DNA of 64,000 nt from Salinicoccus sp. RF5. Its GTDB lineage: Bacteria > Bacillota > Bacilli > Staphylococcales > Salinicoccaceae. The notes under the pieces were generated by a model, which saw nothing but the letters and a program-made list of their open reading frames with translations, did not search any database and was not told where the DNA came from. Of this stretch, positions 32,203 to 41,618 are shown piece by piece (within the stretch, counting starts at the first letter, position 1; each line of letters opens with the position of its first letter). Both the position numbers and the translations under genes were made by a program. The DNA is taken from positions 682,001 to 746,000 of the forward strand of contig NZ_JAJGRC010000001.1 of the NCBI RefSeq assembly GCF_020786625.1, written 5' to 3'.

Positions 32203-33517
32203 CACGGACAGGAGCCTCCTTCGGTAGAATTGCATTCAAGAGAATACCGGCGACTGCAGCAAGTGCCATCCCTTCGAGGTTGAATGGGATGTCGCCGATG
32301 GTGAAGTCGAGATGTGCCTTGCCGATGCCGATGACCAGTATTACGGAAGCGATGACCAGGTTCCTCTTAGAATCCAGATTCACCTGCTCATCGATGAGCA
32401 TCCGGAGCCCGCTTGCAGCGATGATCCCGAAAAGGAGGATCGATACGCCGCCCATGACGGGTGTTGGAATGCTCTGCACGACGGCAGTGAACTTGCCGAT
32501 GAAGCCGAGGATGATTGCGAGTACCCCGGCGCCGCCGATGACCCACACGCTGAAGATGCGGGTAATGGCCAGCACACCGATGTTTTCACCATATGTCGTT
32601 GTCGGCGGCCCGCCGATGATGCTTGAGAACATCGTGGATACACCGTCGCCGATCAGCGAGCGGTGGAGTCCGGGCTTCCTGAAGAAGTTCCGTCCGACGA
32701 TCTTGTTGATGGCCATCTGATGGCCGATGTGCTCACTTACCGTGACGAATACGATCGGCAGCATGACGATCATCAGCCCGAAATTCCATGTCGGGTCATA
32801 GGAGACAAAGGGCAGATGGACGTCCGGTGTGACGAACCACCCGGTCTCGATGATGCCCGTGAAGTCTACGATGCCGACAAGTATGGCGGTGATGTAGCCG
32901 CCGACGATGCCGATCAGGACCGGTATGAGCGACAGGACGCCCCGGAGGAAGATGGACGCACAGATGGTAATCGTGAGCGTCATTGCAGCGACGAATATGT
33001 AAAGCATGCTGTAGCCTTCCTGGTTGCCGGAGTCCGTATACATCGCCATATCCACTGCGACCGGCGCAAGTCCGAGTCCGATGACCATGATGACCGGTCC
33101 GACGACCACCGGCGGCAGCAGATTCATCAGCCAGTCGGTACCGAACAGCCGGATGATGAACCCGATGATGACATAGAGTACACCGCTGAAGAACAGCGCG
33201 GTGAGCACTTCACCAAGGCTGTTCGCCCCAAGGGCGATGGTGATGGGAAGGATGAATGCAAAGCTCGAACCGAGGTATGCAGGAATCTGCCCCTTGGTGA
33301 TGAGTATATAGAGCAGCGTCCCAACCCCGCTTGCGATGAGGGCGGCTGATATCGGCAGCCCCGTCAGGAACGGAACGAGCACCGTTGCACCGAACATTGC
33401 GAACAGGTGCTGCGAACTGAGCAGCAGCCATTGGGCCGGCTTCGGCTTCTCATGGACATCCAGTACCGGCGCCACATTTTTTGTGAAAATCTCTTCTGTC
33501 GATTCTTTATCCTGCAT
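32195..33517 (-). CDS. pyrP: Uracil permease (NCS2/UraA family)
   Basis: Proton-coupled uracil uptake for pyrimidine salvage, in the cytoplasmic membrane. The 440-residue protein is hydrophobic almost throughout, with the expected 12-14 helices. Family features include [14 protein letters not shown] near the N terminus and SEHIGHQ in the central scaffold. ATG behind AGGGGG. Second gene of the pyr operon, as in B. subtilis (pyrR-pyrP-pyrB). Confidence 0.97.
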   Translation of the reverse strand: MQDKESTEEIFTKNVAPVLDVHEKPKPAQWLLLSSQHLFAMFGATVLVPFLTGLPISAALIASGVGTLLYILITKGQIPAYLGSSFAFILPITIALGANSLGEVLTALFFSGVLYVIIGFIIRLFGTDWLMNLLPPVVVGPVIMVIGLGLAPVAVDMAMYTDSGNQEGYSMLYIFVAAMTLTITICASIFLRGVLSLIPVLIGIVGGYITAILVGIVDFTGIIETGWFVTPDVHLPFVSYDPTWNFGLMIVMLPIVFVTVSEHIGHQMAINKIVGRNFFRKPGLHRSLIGDGVSTMFSSIIGGPPTTTYGENIGVLAITRIFSVWVIGGAGVLAIILGFIGKFTAVVQSIPTPVMGGVSILLFGIIAASGLRMLIDEQVNLDSKRNLVIASVILVIGIGKAHLDFTIGDIPFNLEGMALAAVAGILLNAILPKEAPVRDE

Positions 33518-33533
33518 GTTCGAATTCCCCCTG

Positions 33534-34061
33534 CTATTTGGTTAGTGTCACTTCGTTCCTGTCATCGTGCTCTTCGAGATGGACATTGATCTTTTCATTC
33601 CGTGCTGTGGGGATGTTCTTGCCGACGAAATCCGCCCGTATCGGCAGTTCCCGATGTCCCCTGTCGACCAGTACAGCGAGCGTGATCTTCGACGGACGGA
33701 CCTGGTTCAGTATCGCATCCATCGCCGCCCGGACCGTCCGGCCCGTATACAGTACATCGTCCACGACGATGACATGGCGGTCATCGAGCGGCACATCGAC
33801 CGCGATGGCCTCCTCCGCCTCCCTGCTGTCCATCGGGCGGTCATCCCTGAAGGCGGTGATGTCGATGGTGCCGGTGGGGACCTTCACCCCGTCGATCTCC
33901 TCCATCTTCTTTTGCAGCCTGCGTGCGAGATATTCCCCCCGCGTCCTGACACCAAGGAATACGATGCCCTCAGCACCTTTGTTGCGTTCAAGAATTTCAT
34001 GTGACATCCGCGTCAATGAGCGGCTGATCTGCGCTTCATCAAGAATGACTCTTGGTTCCAT
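33534..34061 (-). CDS. pyrR: Pyrimidine operon attenuator/uracil phosphoribosyltransferase PyrR
   Basis: UMP-dependent RNA-binding protein that promotes termination in pyr leader RNAs; also has weak uracil phosphoribosyltransferase activity. The PRPP motif VIVVDDVLYTGRTVRAA is at about residues 97-113. Length 175 (B. subtilis 181). ATG behind AAAGAGGAG. It is the first gene after the attenuator, so it controls its own operon. Confidence 0.98.
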   Translation of the reverse strand: MEPRVILDEAQISRSLTRMSHEILERNKGAEGIVFLGVRTRGEYLARRLQKKMEEIDGVKVPTGTIDITAFRDDRPMDSREAEEAIAVDVPLDDRHVIVVDDVLYTGRTVRAAMDAILNQVRPSKITLAVLVDRGHRELPIRADFVGKNIPTARNEKINVHLEEHDDRNEVTLTK

Positions 34062-34087
34062 TTAATCGGCTCCTCTTTAAAATAGTA

Positions 34088-34120
34088 TAAAAAAATACTC
34101 ATGTCCTTAGACATGAGTAT
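34088..34120 (-). terminator. Attenuator terminator of the pyr leader
   Basis: On the minus strand ATACTCATGTC and GACATGAGTAT form an 11-base stem with a four-base loop, followed by seven T. It lies between the PyrR-binding hairpin and the pyrR gene: the classical intrinsic terminator used when PyrR-UMP is bound upstream. Confidence 0.9.
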
Positions 34121-34174
34121 ACACGTATCCTAATAATTATGCATCCCGCCCACTACGGGTGCACTCGTTTATAC

Positions 34175-34213
34175 CATGTCTTTGAAGCCTCACGGGACTT
34201 CCCTTAAAGACAT
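34175..34213 (-). promoter_or_regulatory. PyrR-binding anti-antiterminator hairpin
   Basis: The leader RNA (minus strand) contains ATGTCTTT...AAAGACAT stems enclosing AGTCCCGTGAGGCT (34186-34199), which fits the known PyrR loop consensus ARUCCNGNGAGGYU at every position. Binding of PyrR with UMP should stabilise this hairpin and allow the terminator at 34088-34120 to form. Confidence 0.93.
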
Positions 34214-34235
34214 TTCATATTCACTTTTCCTTAAT

Positions 34236-34264
34236 ATCTTAGACTTAAAGATTTCTAAAGTCAA
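34236..34264 (-). promoter_or_regulatory. Sigma-A promoter of the pyr operon
   Basis: TTGACT (34259-34264) and TAAGAT (34236-34241) on the minus strand with exactly 17 bases between them. The -35 lies three bases after the rluD stop codon. The predicted start is about 15-20 bases before the PyrR-binding hairpin. Confidence 0.85.
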
Positions 34265-34267
34265 GTA

Positions 34268-35176
34268 TTATTCTGAAAGCGGCGTCAATGTTTCCAGTAC
34301 ATCCTCGAACTGATCCGGCAGCGGCGCAGTAAATTCCAGATATTCTCCGGTCTTCGGATGAATGAATCCGAGCGCGCCTGCATGGAGCATCTGCCCCTCT
34401 GTCTCAAGCGTCTTCCTCGGTCCGTATTTCGGATCGCCGGCAAGCGGATAACCGATATATTTCATATGCACACGGATCTGGTGGGTGCGTCCTGTATCCA
34501 GTATGCACTCCACCAGTGTGAAATCCTTGTACCTCTCCAGCACATTGAAGTGTGTGACGGCTTCCTTGCCGTCATCGACGACGGCCATCTCCTGACGCTC
34601 TTTCGGATTTCTGCCGATCGGTGCCTCGATCGTCCCCTTATCATGCGGGATCGTGCCGTGCACCAGTGCTGTATATTTCCGTGTCACGCTCTTTTCCACC
34701 AGCTGCTCCACGAGATGCCGGTGCGTCACATCATCCTTCGCCACCATCAGGAGGCCGCTCGTATCCTTGTCGATACGATGGACGATGCCCGGGCGGAGTT
34801 CCCCGTTTATGCCGGAAAGGTTGTCCAGCTGATGCATCAGTCCATTCACCAGGGTGCCTGACGGATGACCCGCAGCCGGGTGGACCACCATGCCCTTCGG
34901 CTTGTTGACCACCGCCACTTCATCATCCTCATGGACGATATCAAGATTGAGATCCTCGGGCACAATGTCCGCCTCGACAAGCTCCCGCACTTCAACAGTC
35001 ACCACATCATCCTTCTTGACCTTGTAGTTGGGCTTGACCGTTCCACCGTTCACTTTCACCAGTCCATCCCTGATGCGTCCCTGCATATCGCTGCGGGATG
35101 TGTCTTCGAGCTGTTCTGCAAGCAACCTGTCGATCCTCTGGCCACTGTCCATATCACTTACTGTAATTTCATGCAT
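34268..35176 (-). CDS. rluD: Large-subunit rRNA pseudouridine synthase, RluD family (YlyB)
   Basis: Converts uridines of 23S rRNA to pseudouridine. An N-terminal S4 domain (about residues 12-70) precedes the catalytic domain with HRIDKDTSGLL, whose second Asp is the family nucleophile. ATG at 35176 (MHEITVSD) sits six bases behind AAGGTG and overlaps lspA by eight bases; GTG at 35185 is a weaker choice. About 302 residues. It precedes pyrR in both Bacillus and staphylococci. The exact target uridines cannot be read from sequence. Confidence 0.93.
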   Translation of the reverse strand: MHEITVSDMDSGQRIDRLLAEQLEDTSRSDMQGRIRDGLVKVNGGTVKPNYKVKKDDVVTVEVRELVEADIVPEDLNLDIVHEDDEVAVVNKPKGMVVHPAAGHPSGTLVNGLMHQLDNLSGINGELRPGIVHRIDKDTSGLLMVAKDDVTHRHLVEQLVEKSVTRKYTALVHGTIPHDKGTIEAPIGRNPKERQEMAVVDDGKEAVTHFNVLERYKDFTLVECILDTGRTHQIRVHMKYIGYPLAGDPKYGPRKTLETEGQMLHAGALGFIHPKTGEYLEFTAPLPDQFEDVLETLTPLSE

Positions 35177-35648
35177 CCTTGTCACCTTTTCCTGTAAAGA
35201 AGAATTCCAAAAGCATTAGTATGACACCAATCGTCAAGGCGCTGTCCGCGACATTAAAAATCGGAAAATCATAAAATACGATCAGTACATCGATGAAATC
35301 GACGACTTCCTGAAATAAAATACGATCTATAAAATTGCCGAGCGAGCCCGCCATCAGCATGACGATTGCCAGCTGAAGGAGGAAATTGCCCTTCGCTTCC
35401 TTGATATACACATAGACCAGTATGGCCAGCACGACCACCGTCACCACATAGAAGAAGATCATCTGTCCCTGGAACATCCCCCAGGCAGCGCCGCTGTTGC
35501 GGTGGGAAGTCAGTTCCAGATACTTGCCGAGTACTGGAATCGACTCCCCCTCCTCCATGAAGCGGACGACCAGATATTTGGTGAACTGGTCGAGACCCAA
35601 TATGAACAGCCCAATAAGCGTCATCGGGATGAGTCTGTATGATTTCAT
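35169..35648 (-). CDS. lspA: Lipoprotein signal peptidase II
   Basis: Membrane aspartyl protease that removes signal peptides from diacylglyceryl-prolipoproteins. Four transmembrane helices are visible. Conserved blocks are RNSGAAWGMFQ, GSLGNFIDRI with the first catalytic Asp, and FNVADSALTIG with the second. Length 159 is typical. ATG behind TAGGGGG, nine bases after ileS. Confidence 0.97.
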   Translation of the reverse strand: MKSYRLIPMTLIGLFILGLDQFTKYLVVRFMEEGESIPVLGKYLELTSHRNSGAAWGMFQGQMIFFYVVTVVVLAILVYVYIKEAKGNFLLQLAIVMLMAGSLGNFIDRILFQEVVDFIDVLIVFYDFPIFNVADSALTIGVILMLLEFFFTGKGDKDA

Positions 35649-35657
35649 GGGAGCCCC

Positions 35658-38396
35658 CTACATCTGGTCGACAACTTCACGACATCTTGGACAGATGTCA
35701 TCATCGCCGCCGTGGATGGATTCGGCTGTGGAATAGTTCCAGCAGCGCTCGCAGCGTGTGCCTTCGGCATGTTCGACCTTCACGCTGATGTGATCATACC
35801 GCTTTCCGTCCGGCAGTGAATCGACGACTTCCACCTGGGAGACGATGAAGAGCTGCGTCAGTGCACCATTGATCTCGTCATAGCTCATGCCTTCGGGTTC
35901 GGTCACATGGACTTTGGCTTCGAGCGACTTCCCGATAACCTTCTCATTCCGTGCTTCCTCAAGTGCCTTCAGCACATCATCCCTGACATCCATGAAGTGC
36001 TTCCATTTTTCGACGAGTGCCGTATCCACTTCCGCTTCTTCCGGAAGGTATTCCAGATGGACGCTCTCCTTCTCCACATATGGCGTATGCTGATGAATCT
36101 CTTCTGCCGTATGCACGAGTACAGGTGCCAGCAGACGGTTCAATTCGGTAAGGATCCTGTAGAGCACAGTCTGCATGCTGCGTCTGATGTGTGCATCTTC
36201 ATTCTCGATGTAGAGGATGTCCTTGCCGTAGTCCAGATAGAAGTTCGAAAGATCCACATTGATGAAGTTCTGGAGCGACTGGTACATGGACACATAGTCG
36301 TAGCGGTCATAGCAGTCGCGCATCAGGTTGACCATCTCGTTGAAGCGCTGCATCATGAACTGGTCGACTTCCTTCATGTCCTCATATGCCACAGCATCTT
36401 CATTCGGATTGAAATCCGCAACGTTGCCGAGCAGGAACCGGAATGTGTTCCGGACCTTGCGGTAGACTTCGGAGACCTGCTTCAGTATATCGTCAGAAAT
36501 CCTGACATCCTCTTCAAAGTCGGAGGACATGACCCACAGGCGGATGATGTCGGCACCCATCTGCTTCATCACCTTCTCAGGCAGGATGACGTTGCCGAGG
36601 GATTTCGACATCTTCTTCCCTTCCCCATCCATGACGAAGCCATGGCTGAGCAGTTCCTTGTATGGCGCAATGCCTTTGGTCGCCACGCTTGTGATGATGG
36701 AGGAGTTGAACCATCCGCGGTACTGGTCGGAACCTTCGAAATAGAGGTCCGCCGGGTATGTCAGGTAGTCGCGCGTCGCCAGCACACCGCGGTGTGTGGA
36801 GCCGGAGTCGAACCAGACGTCCATGATGTCCATCTCTTTCGTGAACTCACCGTTCGGGGAGCCTTCGTGCGTATAGCCTTCAGGCAGAAGGTCTTTGGCA
36901 TCCCATTCGAACCAGATGTTCGAGCCGTGCGTTTCGAAAAGCTGCGCCACGTGTTCGATGACATCCGTATTGACGATCTCCTGGCCGTTTTCTGCATAGA
37001 AGAATGGCAGCGGCACCCCCCATACACGCTGGCGGGAGATGACCCAGTCGCCGCGGTTCTTGATCATGTTGTACATCCGCTTCTGGTTCCATGGCACCTG
37101 GAACTTCGTATCCATGACCGCCTGCAGGATATCTTCCCTGACATTTTTGATCGATGCGAACCACTGTGGTGTCGCACGGAAGATGACCGGTGTCTTTGAA
37201 CGCCAGTCGTGCGGGTAGGAGTGCGTATAGAAGTTCAGCTTCAGCAGCGTGCCGCTCGCTTCGAGATCTTCCGTGATGACCTTGTTCGCCTCATCATAGA
37301 AGAGTCCGGAGTATTTGCCCGCTTCATCGGTGAAGACACCTTTGTCATCCACGGGGCTCAGTACCTCGAGGTCGTACTTCTGGCCGAGGACGAAGTCATC
37401 GTCCCCGTGTCCCGGCGCCGTGTGGACACAGCCTGTACCGGCATCCGTCGTTACGTGGTCACCGAGGACGACGAGGCTTGTGCGGTCGAACAGCGGGTGG
37501 CTTGTAGTGACATACTCGAGTGACTCTCCCTTGAATTCCTTCGTCCGGGTCACTTTGTCCTTGTCGAAATCCACTTCTTCAAGGAAATGGTCGAGCAGAT
37601 CTTCCGCCACGATGTATTCCTTCCCTTCGTAGCCGAACTGCACATAGTTCAGTTCAGGATGGACCGCAACCGCCTGGTTGGCCGGAATCGTCCACGGGGT
37701 CGTCGTCCAGATGACGAGTTGGACACCTTTGTCCACTGCACCTTTACCATCTTCGACTTCGAAGCCGACATAGATGGACGGGGAACGCTTATCCTTGTAT
37801 TCAAGTTCCGCCTCCGCCAGTGAGGATTCATTAACCGGAGACCAGTAGATCGGTTTCTTGCCCTTGTAGATCAGGCCCTTTTCGACCATGTCCTTCAGCA
37901 CACGCACCTGCGCCGCTTCGAACTCGGGCTTGTATGTGAGGTATGGATTGTCCCATTCCCCATCAATGCCCATGCGCTTGAACCCTTCACGCTGCTGGTC
38001 GATCTGGGTGTTGGCGAACTCGATGCATTTGTTCCTGAACTCTTCGGTCGTCATGCTCTTGCGGTCGACACCCTTGTTCGTCAGTGCCTGTTCGATCGGC
38101 AGTCCATGCGTATCCCAGCCCGGGACATATGGCGCATAGTATCCACGCATCTGCTTGTTGCGGATGATGATGTCCTTGATGATCTTGTTGAGCGCATGCC
38201 CCATGTGGAGCGAACCATTGGCATATGGCGGGCCATCGTGCAGTACATATGGTGTATTGCCTTCATTCAGTTTCAATTTCTTTTCGTAAAGCTTGTCTTC
38301 CTGCCACTTCTTCTGCATTTCAGGCTCTTTGTTGATGAGCCCTCCACGCATTTTGAATTTTGTCTTCGGCATGAGCAGTGTATCTTTATAATCCAT
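35658..38396 (-). CDS. ileS: Isoleucyl-tRNA synthetase (class I)
   Basis: Charges tRNA(Ile) and edits valine. The HIGH signature appears as GSLHMGHAL (about residue 60) and KMSKS as KKMSKSLGN (about residue 594). The CP1 editing domain lies between them, and the C terminus has the zinc-binding CERCWNY...CPRC. Full length at 912 residues (S. aureus 917). The zinc tail and close similarity to staphylococcal IleS indicate the ordinary mupirocin-sensitive type, not MupA (inference). Preceded by a T-box leader. Confidence 0.98.
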   Translation of the reverse strand: MDYKDTLLMPKTKFKMRGGLINKEPEMQKKWQEDKLYEKKLKLNEGNTPYVLHDGPPYANGSLHMGHALNKIIKDIIIRNKQMRGYYAPYVPGWDTHGLPIEQALTNKGVDRKSMTTEEFRNKCIEFANTQIDQQREGFKRMGIDGEWDNPYLTYKPEFEAAQVRVLKDMVEKGLIYKGKKPIYWSPVNESSLAEAELEYKDKRSPSIYVGFEVEDGKGAVDKGVQLVIWTTTPWTIPANQAVAVHPELNYVQFGYEGKEYIVAEDLLDHFLEEVDFDKDKVTRTKEFKGESLEYVTTSHPLFDRTSLVVLGDHVTTDAGTGCVHTAPGHGDDDFVLGQKYDLEVLSPVDDKGVFTDEAGKYSGLFYDEANKVITEDLEASGTLLKLNFYTHSYPHDWRSKTPVIFRATPQWFASIKNVREDILQAVMDTKFQVPWNQKRMYNMIKNRGDWVISRQRVWGVPLPFFYAENGQEIVNTDVIEHVAQLFETHGSNIWFEWDAKDLLPEGYTHEGSPNGEFTKEMDIMDVWFDSGSTHRGVLATRDYLTYPADLYFEGSDQYRGWFNSSIITSVATKGIAPYKELLSHGFVMDGEGKKMSKSLGNVILPEKVMKQMGADIIRLWVMSSDFEEDVRISDDILKQVSEVYRKVRNTFRFLLGNVADFNPNEDAVAYEDMKEVDQFMMQRFNEMVNLMRDCYDRYDYVSMYQSLQNFINVDLSNFYLDYGKDILYIENEDAHIRRSMQTVLYRILTELNRLLAPVLVHTAEEIHQHTPYVEKESVHLEYLPEEAEVDTALVEKWKHFMDVRDDVLKALEEARNEKVIGKSLEAKVHVTEPEGMSYDEINGALTQLFIVSQVEVVDSLPDGKRYDHISVKVEHAEGTRCERCWNYSTAESIHGGDDDICPRCREVVDQM

Positions 38397-38419
38397 TTTT
38401 CCTAGCTCCTTCTCCTATT

Positions 38420-38630
38420 TTTGGTTGTTGGAATAAAAAACTCCGGAGCGTCGTCAACAGGGGCGAAAAAATCCGCGGTACCACCCTAATTGACTCCGGT
38501 CCAGAGTCCACTCGATTCAGATATGAAGATAAATCATTAGTGATATCAAGACCGCCACTGTGTGCCGGAGCTTCCACCCTCCTCCGGTCGCTTGATCTAT
38601 AATGACGTCTGCATGTCTAACAATACTATT
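38420..38630 (-). ncRNA. T-box riboswitch leader of ileS
   Basis: The 5' leader of ileS contains the conserved T-box AGGGTGGTACCGCGG (38473-38487). Pairing AGGG/CCCT and GCG/CGC around the bulge forms the antiterminator. The competing terminator pairs CCGGAGTCAATTAGGG with a downstream CCCCTGTTGAC..CTCCGG segment and ends in TTTTTT (about 38434-38439). A candidate specifier ATC (Ile) lies at 38542-38544 within CTTGATATCACT on the 3' side of stem I. Uncharged tRNA(Ile) should switch transcription on. Confidence 0.93.
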
Positions 38631-38659
38631 ATTATGCTAAATATCCGCTGATCCGTCAA
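38631..38659 (-). promoter_or_regulatory. Sigma-A promoter of the ileS T-box transcript
   Basis: TTGACG (38654-38659) and CATAAT (38631-38636) on the minus strand with a 17-base spacer, starting a few bases after the divIVA stop and upstream of T-box stem I. Confidence 0.75.
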
Positions 38660-38663
38660 CATC

Positions 38664-39182
38664 TCATTCGTCCTGTTTCTTCTCCACCGCTTCCAGATCA
38701 TCCACGCGATGCTCGAGATTCTTATCGAAGTCGAGCAGATAGTCCCAGTCATCCGACTTCAGCAGATCCAGCTGCGCTTCGACAAGCATCTTGAAGCGTG
38801 CACGGAATATTTTCGACTGGCGTTTCATATCTTCCGTCTGATTGGCGATATGACGGGCACGCGCGAGACCTTCATCCACAACGCGTTCACGCTCCGCTTC
38901 AGCCGCACGGATGATCTCCTCGGCCCGTGCCTGGGCGGTGCGTTTCGCTTCGTCCCCTGCACGCTGGGCGGTCAGGATCGCCTCGTTGATGCTCGTTTCG
39001 ACGTTTCTGAAGCTGTTCAGATTTTCTTCCTTCTCATCAAGCATGCCTTCAAGCTGTCTGATCTTCTCGTCCCGCCTGTCGATTTCTTCCTGCATGTTCC
39101 TGAGATGCGCGCGGACTTCCTGTTCATCGAGACCCCGGTATACTGTCGGAAACTTGCGGTTCACCGCTTCTTCTCTATCCAT
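38664..39182 (-). CDS. divIVA: Cell-division pole/septum protein DivIVA
   Basis: Coiled-coil protein that binds curved membrane at poles and septa and organises division proteins. The N-terminal lipid-binding domain includes NRKFPTVYRGLDEQEVRAHL. The rest is coiled coil rich in Glu, Arg and Lys, with a short acidic tail. ATG at 39182 is six bases behind GAGGTG; the GTG at 39191 lies within that site. Length 172 (S. aureus about 205, so slightly short). Located between ylmH and ileS as in other Firmicutes. Confidence 0.93.
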   Translation of the reverse strand: MDREEAVNRKFPTVYRGLDEQEVRAHLRNMQEEIDRRDEKIRQLEGMLDEKEENLNSFRNVETSINEAILTAQRAGDEAKRTAQARAEEIIRAAEAERERVVDEGLARARHIANQTEDMKRQSKIFRARFKMLVEAQLDLLKSDDWDYLLDFDKNLEHRVDDLEAVEKKQDE

Positions 39183-39203
39183 AATTTTCACCTCAGTTGT
39201 GTA

Positions 39204-39983
39204 TTACCCATCCCTGTAGACTCTAACCTCAAGCCGGTACTTGCCCTTCTTCGTCTCCGCAATCAGCTGCGTGACTTTGAAGCGTCCGAAATGACGGATG
39301 GATACCGTATCACCAGTTTCCATTATAAATGAAGGATTCTCAACAATCGAATGATTGACTTTGACCTTGCCCTTCTCGACACGCGCCTTCGACTTGGCAC
39401 GCCCTTCTTTGATGACCTCGGAGATGATGGCATCCAGTCTGAAGGAGGCGACGAGTATGGACATCGGCTTCCCGTCATCCACTGGTTCGATGAATGATTC
39501 GTGCGGCACCTCCGTCAGTACGACAGGCGCATTCCGTATCCGGGTCAAGGTCTGATGGAACAACGGAGCATACGGGGCAGCGACGGCAAACTGGATCTTT
39601 CCGCCTACTACAATGTCGCCGATCAGGGAGCGGTCCACACCGACATTCATCACGGCACCCAATATGTTGCGGTGGGTCAGTTTGACGAATTTTTCCGGAT
39701 ACTCCAGTTCGAAGACGATAATTTCAAAATCCGCCTCGGACACCTCCAGCAGATCCGGAACGATCATCGCCCGCTGCCGCTCCCGTCTCCCCGGTCCACC
39801 GTAGAATTCAACCCTGAGACCGGAGTGGAGTCCTGCGAGGCTTGTGACGATCATCTGCTCCCTTGGATCGAGGAAGTCGAGCAGGATGGGGTAATAGTCG
39901 CGTGCTGCAATTTCAAATTTTCCATTGAGCATGGTTATCTTTTCATGCTCCTCTTTTCTGAAGTGCTGATAGATCTCTTTCAC
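39204..39983 (-). CDS. ylmH: YlmH, S4-domain RNA-binding protein of the division cluster
   Basis: RNA-binding protein of about 260 residues. YlmH/RqcP-family proteins act with RqcH in ribosome quality control in B. subtilis; it is also implicated in division in streptococci. The N-terminal RRM-like region is followed by a C-terminal S4 domain (about 180-245) with SKARVEKGKVKVN. The start is GTG at 39983, seven bases behind AGGAGG. The upstream gap contains a strong hairpin. Notable because rqcH is in the same window. Confidence 0.9.
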   Translation of the reverse strand: MKEIYQHFRKEEHEKITMLNGKFEIAARDYYPILLDFLDPREQMIVTSLAGLHSGLRVEFYGGPGRRERQRAMIVPDLLEVSEADFEIIVFELEYPEKFVKLTHRNILGAVMNVGVDRSLIGDIVVGGKIQFAVAAPYAPLFHQTLTRIRNAPVVLTEVPHESFIEPVDDGKPMSILVASFRLDAIISEVIKEGRAKSKARVEKGKVKVNHSIVENPSFIMETGDTVSIRHFGRFKVTQLIAETKKGKYRLEVRVYRDG

Positions 39984-40010
39984 AGCGAGGCCTCCTGTAG
40001 ATTGCAATCA

Positions 40011-40046
40011 GGGCGCCCATCCGGACAATAGTCCACATGAGCGCCC
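40011..40046. repeat. 16-base-pair hairpin between yggT and ylmH
   Basis: GGGCGCCCATCCGGAC (40011-40026), loop AATA, GTCCACATGAGCGCCC (40031-40046). As RNA from the minus strand it forms 16 pairs with one mismatch and two G-U pairs. No T-run follows on the minus strand, so it is not a standard terminator for yggT. Four T follow on the plus strand. Possibly an RNA-processing or attenuation element. Confidence 0.7.
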
Positions 40047-40060
40047 CTTTTCGTGAATAT

Positions 40061-40372
40061 TTAATACAATGAAGTGATGATGGTGTTGAAGATTGCATTC
40101 AGTCCGCTCAGGAACAGCTGCATGACGATGATCGCAATGATCGGGGAGAGGTCTAGCACGCCGCCGAGCGGAGGTATGATCTTCCTGAAAGGTTCGAGTA
40201 TCGGTTCATAGATCTTCCCGAGTATCTGTCCGAAGGCCGACTCCCTGAGCCCCGGCAGCCAGGAGCTCAGGATGTAGATGATGAGCCCCCAGAAGAAGAT
40301 GGGAAATATGGTATTGATGAAGCTTTGGATGAAACTTAGTACTTCTATAATTAATTGATTGTCCAAAATCAT
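40061..40372 (-). CDS. yggT: YggT/YlmG family small membrane protein
   Basis: A 103-residue protein with two transmembrane segments (about 8-32 and 75-98) separated by a loop with YEPILEPFRKIIPP, the hallmark of the YGGT family. Function uncertain; linked to division or membrane organisation by its place next to sepF. The ATG at 40372 is only one base behind AAGGAG. The in-frame TTG at 40366, seven bases behind it, may be the true start. Confidence 0.9.
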   Translation of the reverse strand: MILDNQLIIEVLSFIQSFINTIFPIFFWGLIIYILSSWLPGLRESAFGQILGKIYEPILEPFRKIIPPLGGVLDLSPIIAIIVMQLFLSGLNAIFNTIITSLY

Positions 40373-40377
40373 TCTCC

Positions 40378-40971
40378 TTACGTTTCTTCAGTTTGATTTT
40401 TATCTTCGCTGATTTCTCCTTCTACACCTACGCTGTTCGGTGTACACAGGAAGATATCGGCACCCACCTTCTGGATGTCTCCATCCAGTGCATAGACCGT
40501 ACCACTCAGAAAGTCGACGATGCGCTTTTTCGGTCCGTGGTCCACCTTCGACAGATTGACAAGTGCCGCGCGTTCATTCTTAAGTTCATCAGCAATATCC
40601 TGGGTTTCGGAAAAGACCCTCGGTTCAAACAGACATACTTTCGTATTGCTTGCTTCAGCACTCATCAACGTCGTCTCCTTTTCCTTCTGAATGGCTTTTT
40701 TGTCCTTCTCCTGCCGCTGGCTGCTGGACTGCCTGCGCTCCGTCTTACGGAAGGATGGGGAAATGGATTCCTTTTTCTGCGGTTTGGACTGCGGTTTGGA
40801 CTGAGCTGACCCAACAGACTGTCCCATGCTTTCCGGACGCCCTTTTTTGGACTGCTCGAGCCGCGTCACCTTGGCATTGCCGCCTGCCTTAGACTCCTTC
40901 TGTTCCTTAGGGGGCGCATCCTCTTCATACTCCACGATGAAGATATCCTTGAAAAACTTTTTGATGGCCAT
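40378..40971 (-). CDS. sepF: Cell-division protein SepF
   Basis: Membrane anchor and bundler of FtsZ, partly redundant with FtsA. A short N-terminal amphipathic segment ([11 protein letters not shown]) is followed by an unusually long charged, low-complexity linker rich in Gln, Ser and Lys (about 20-110). The C-terminal SepF domain has [16 protein letters not shown]-like sequence and [10 protein letters not shown]...[13 protein letters not shown] at 40971 behind AGGTG; the GTG at 40980 is part of that site. Length 197. Confidence 0.94.
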   Translation of the reverse strand: MAIKKFFKDIFIVEYEEDAPPKEQKESKAGGNAKVTRLEQSKKGRPESMGQSVGSAQSKPQSKPQKKESISPSFRKTERRQSSSQRQEKDKKAIQKEKETTLMSAEASNTKVCLFEPRVFSETQDIADELKNERAALVNLSKVDHGPKKRIVDFLSGTVYALDGDIQKVGADIFLCTPNSVGVEGEISEDKNQTEET

Positions 40972-40976
40972 GGTCT

Positions 40977-41618
40977 TCACCTGCTTCCCATTAATTTGCT
41001 GCCAATACGGACATATGAAGCACCGTGCCGGATCGCAATGCCATAATCATTGCTCATCCCCATGCTCAGCTCCTCCACCTGGATATTCCCGTGGTTGCCT
41101 GTCCTGAGAGAATCCCGCAGTGCTGCGAGACGTTCGAATACCGCACTGATTTCGGATTCGTCCTCTGTATGCGGCGCCATGGTCATCAGACCGATGACCG
41201 TTACATTACTGTAGGATTCCATCGCCTCCAGAAAGCCGGGGACTTCCTCCGGTGACAGCCCATGCTTGGACGCTTCTCCTGATACGTTGACCTGTACAAA
41301 GCATTTTACAGCATTTTCACTGTATTGTTCAATTTTTTTGGCGACACTTTCCCGGTCCAGGGAATGCAGATAGTTCAGATGGCCTGCGATATCCTTCACC
41401 TTGCGCGACTGCAGCGTACCGATGAAATGGACTTCCGCATCTTCTGGAAGGGCCTCCCGCTTTTCAAGGAACCCCTCCACACGGTTCTCGCCAAAATGCC
41501 TGACTCCTGCATCATAGGCTTCGAGTGTCTCGTCTATGGAGTGGTATTTCGTCACCGCAATCAATGTCACGGCATCACCGATCTCCTTTTTCAGCTGTTC
41601 ATAGTTATCCTTTATCAT
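40977..41618 (-). CDS. ylmE: PLP-binding homeostasis protein YlmE (YggS/PLPBP family)
   Basis: Binds pyridoxal phosphate and maintains PLP and amino-acid balance; no catalytic reaction is known. Motifs are LIAVTKYHS with the PLP-linking Lys, [25 protein letters not shown] and a C-terminal SMGMSNDY and [11 protein letters not shown] at 41618 behind GGAGG; the 132-base upstream extension lies within pgeF and is not protein-like. Length 213, slightly shorter than B. subtilis YlmE (230). Confidence 0.95.
   Translation of the reverse strand: MIKDNYEQLKKEIGDAVTLIAVTKYHSIDETLEAYDAGVRHFGENRVEGFLEKREALPEDAEVHFIGTLQSRKVKDIAGHLNYLHSLDRESVAKKIEQYSENAVKCFVQVNVSGEASKHGLSPEEVPGFLEAMESYSNVTVIGLMTMAPHTEDESEISAVFERLAALRDSLRTGNHGNIQVEELSMGMSNDYGIAIRHGASYVRIGSKLMGSR

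Noticed and set aside
35907-37199. 430-codon open frame on the plus strand
   Set aside because: Antisense shadow of ileS; no plausible start or domain.
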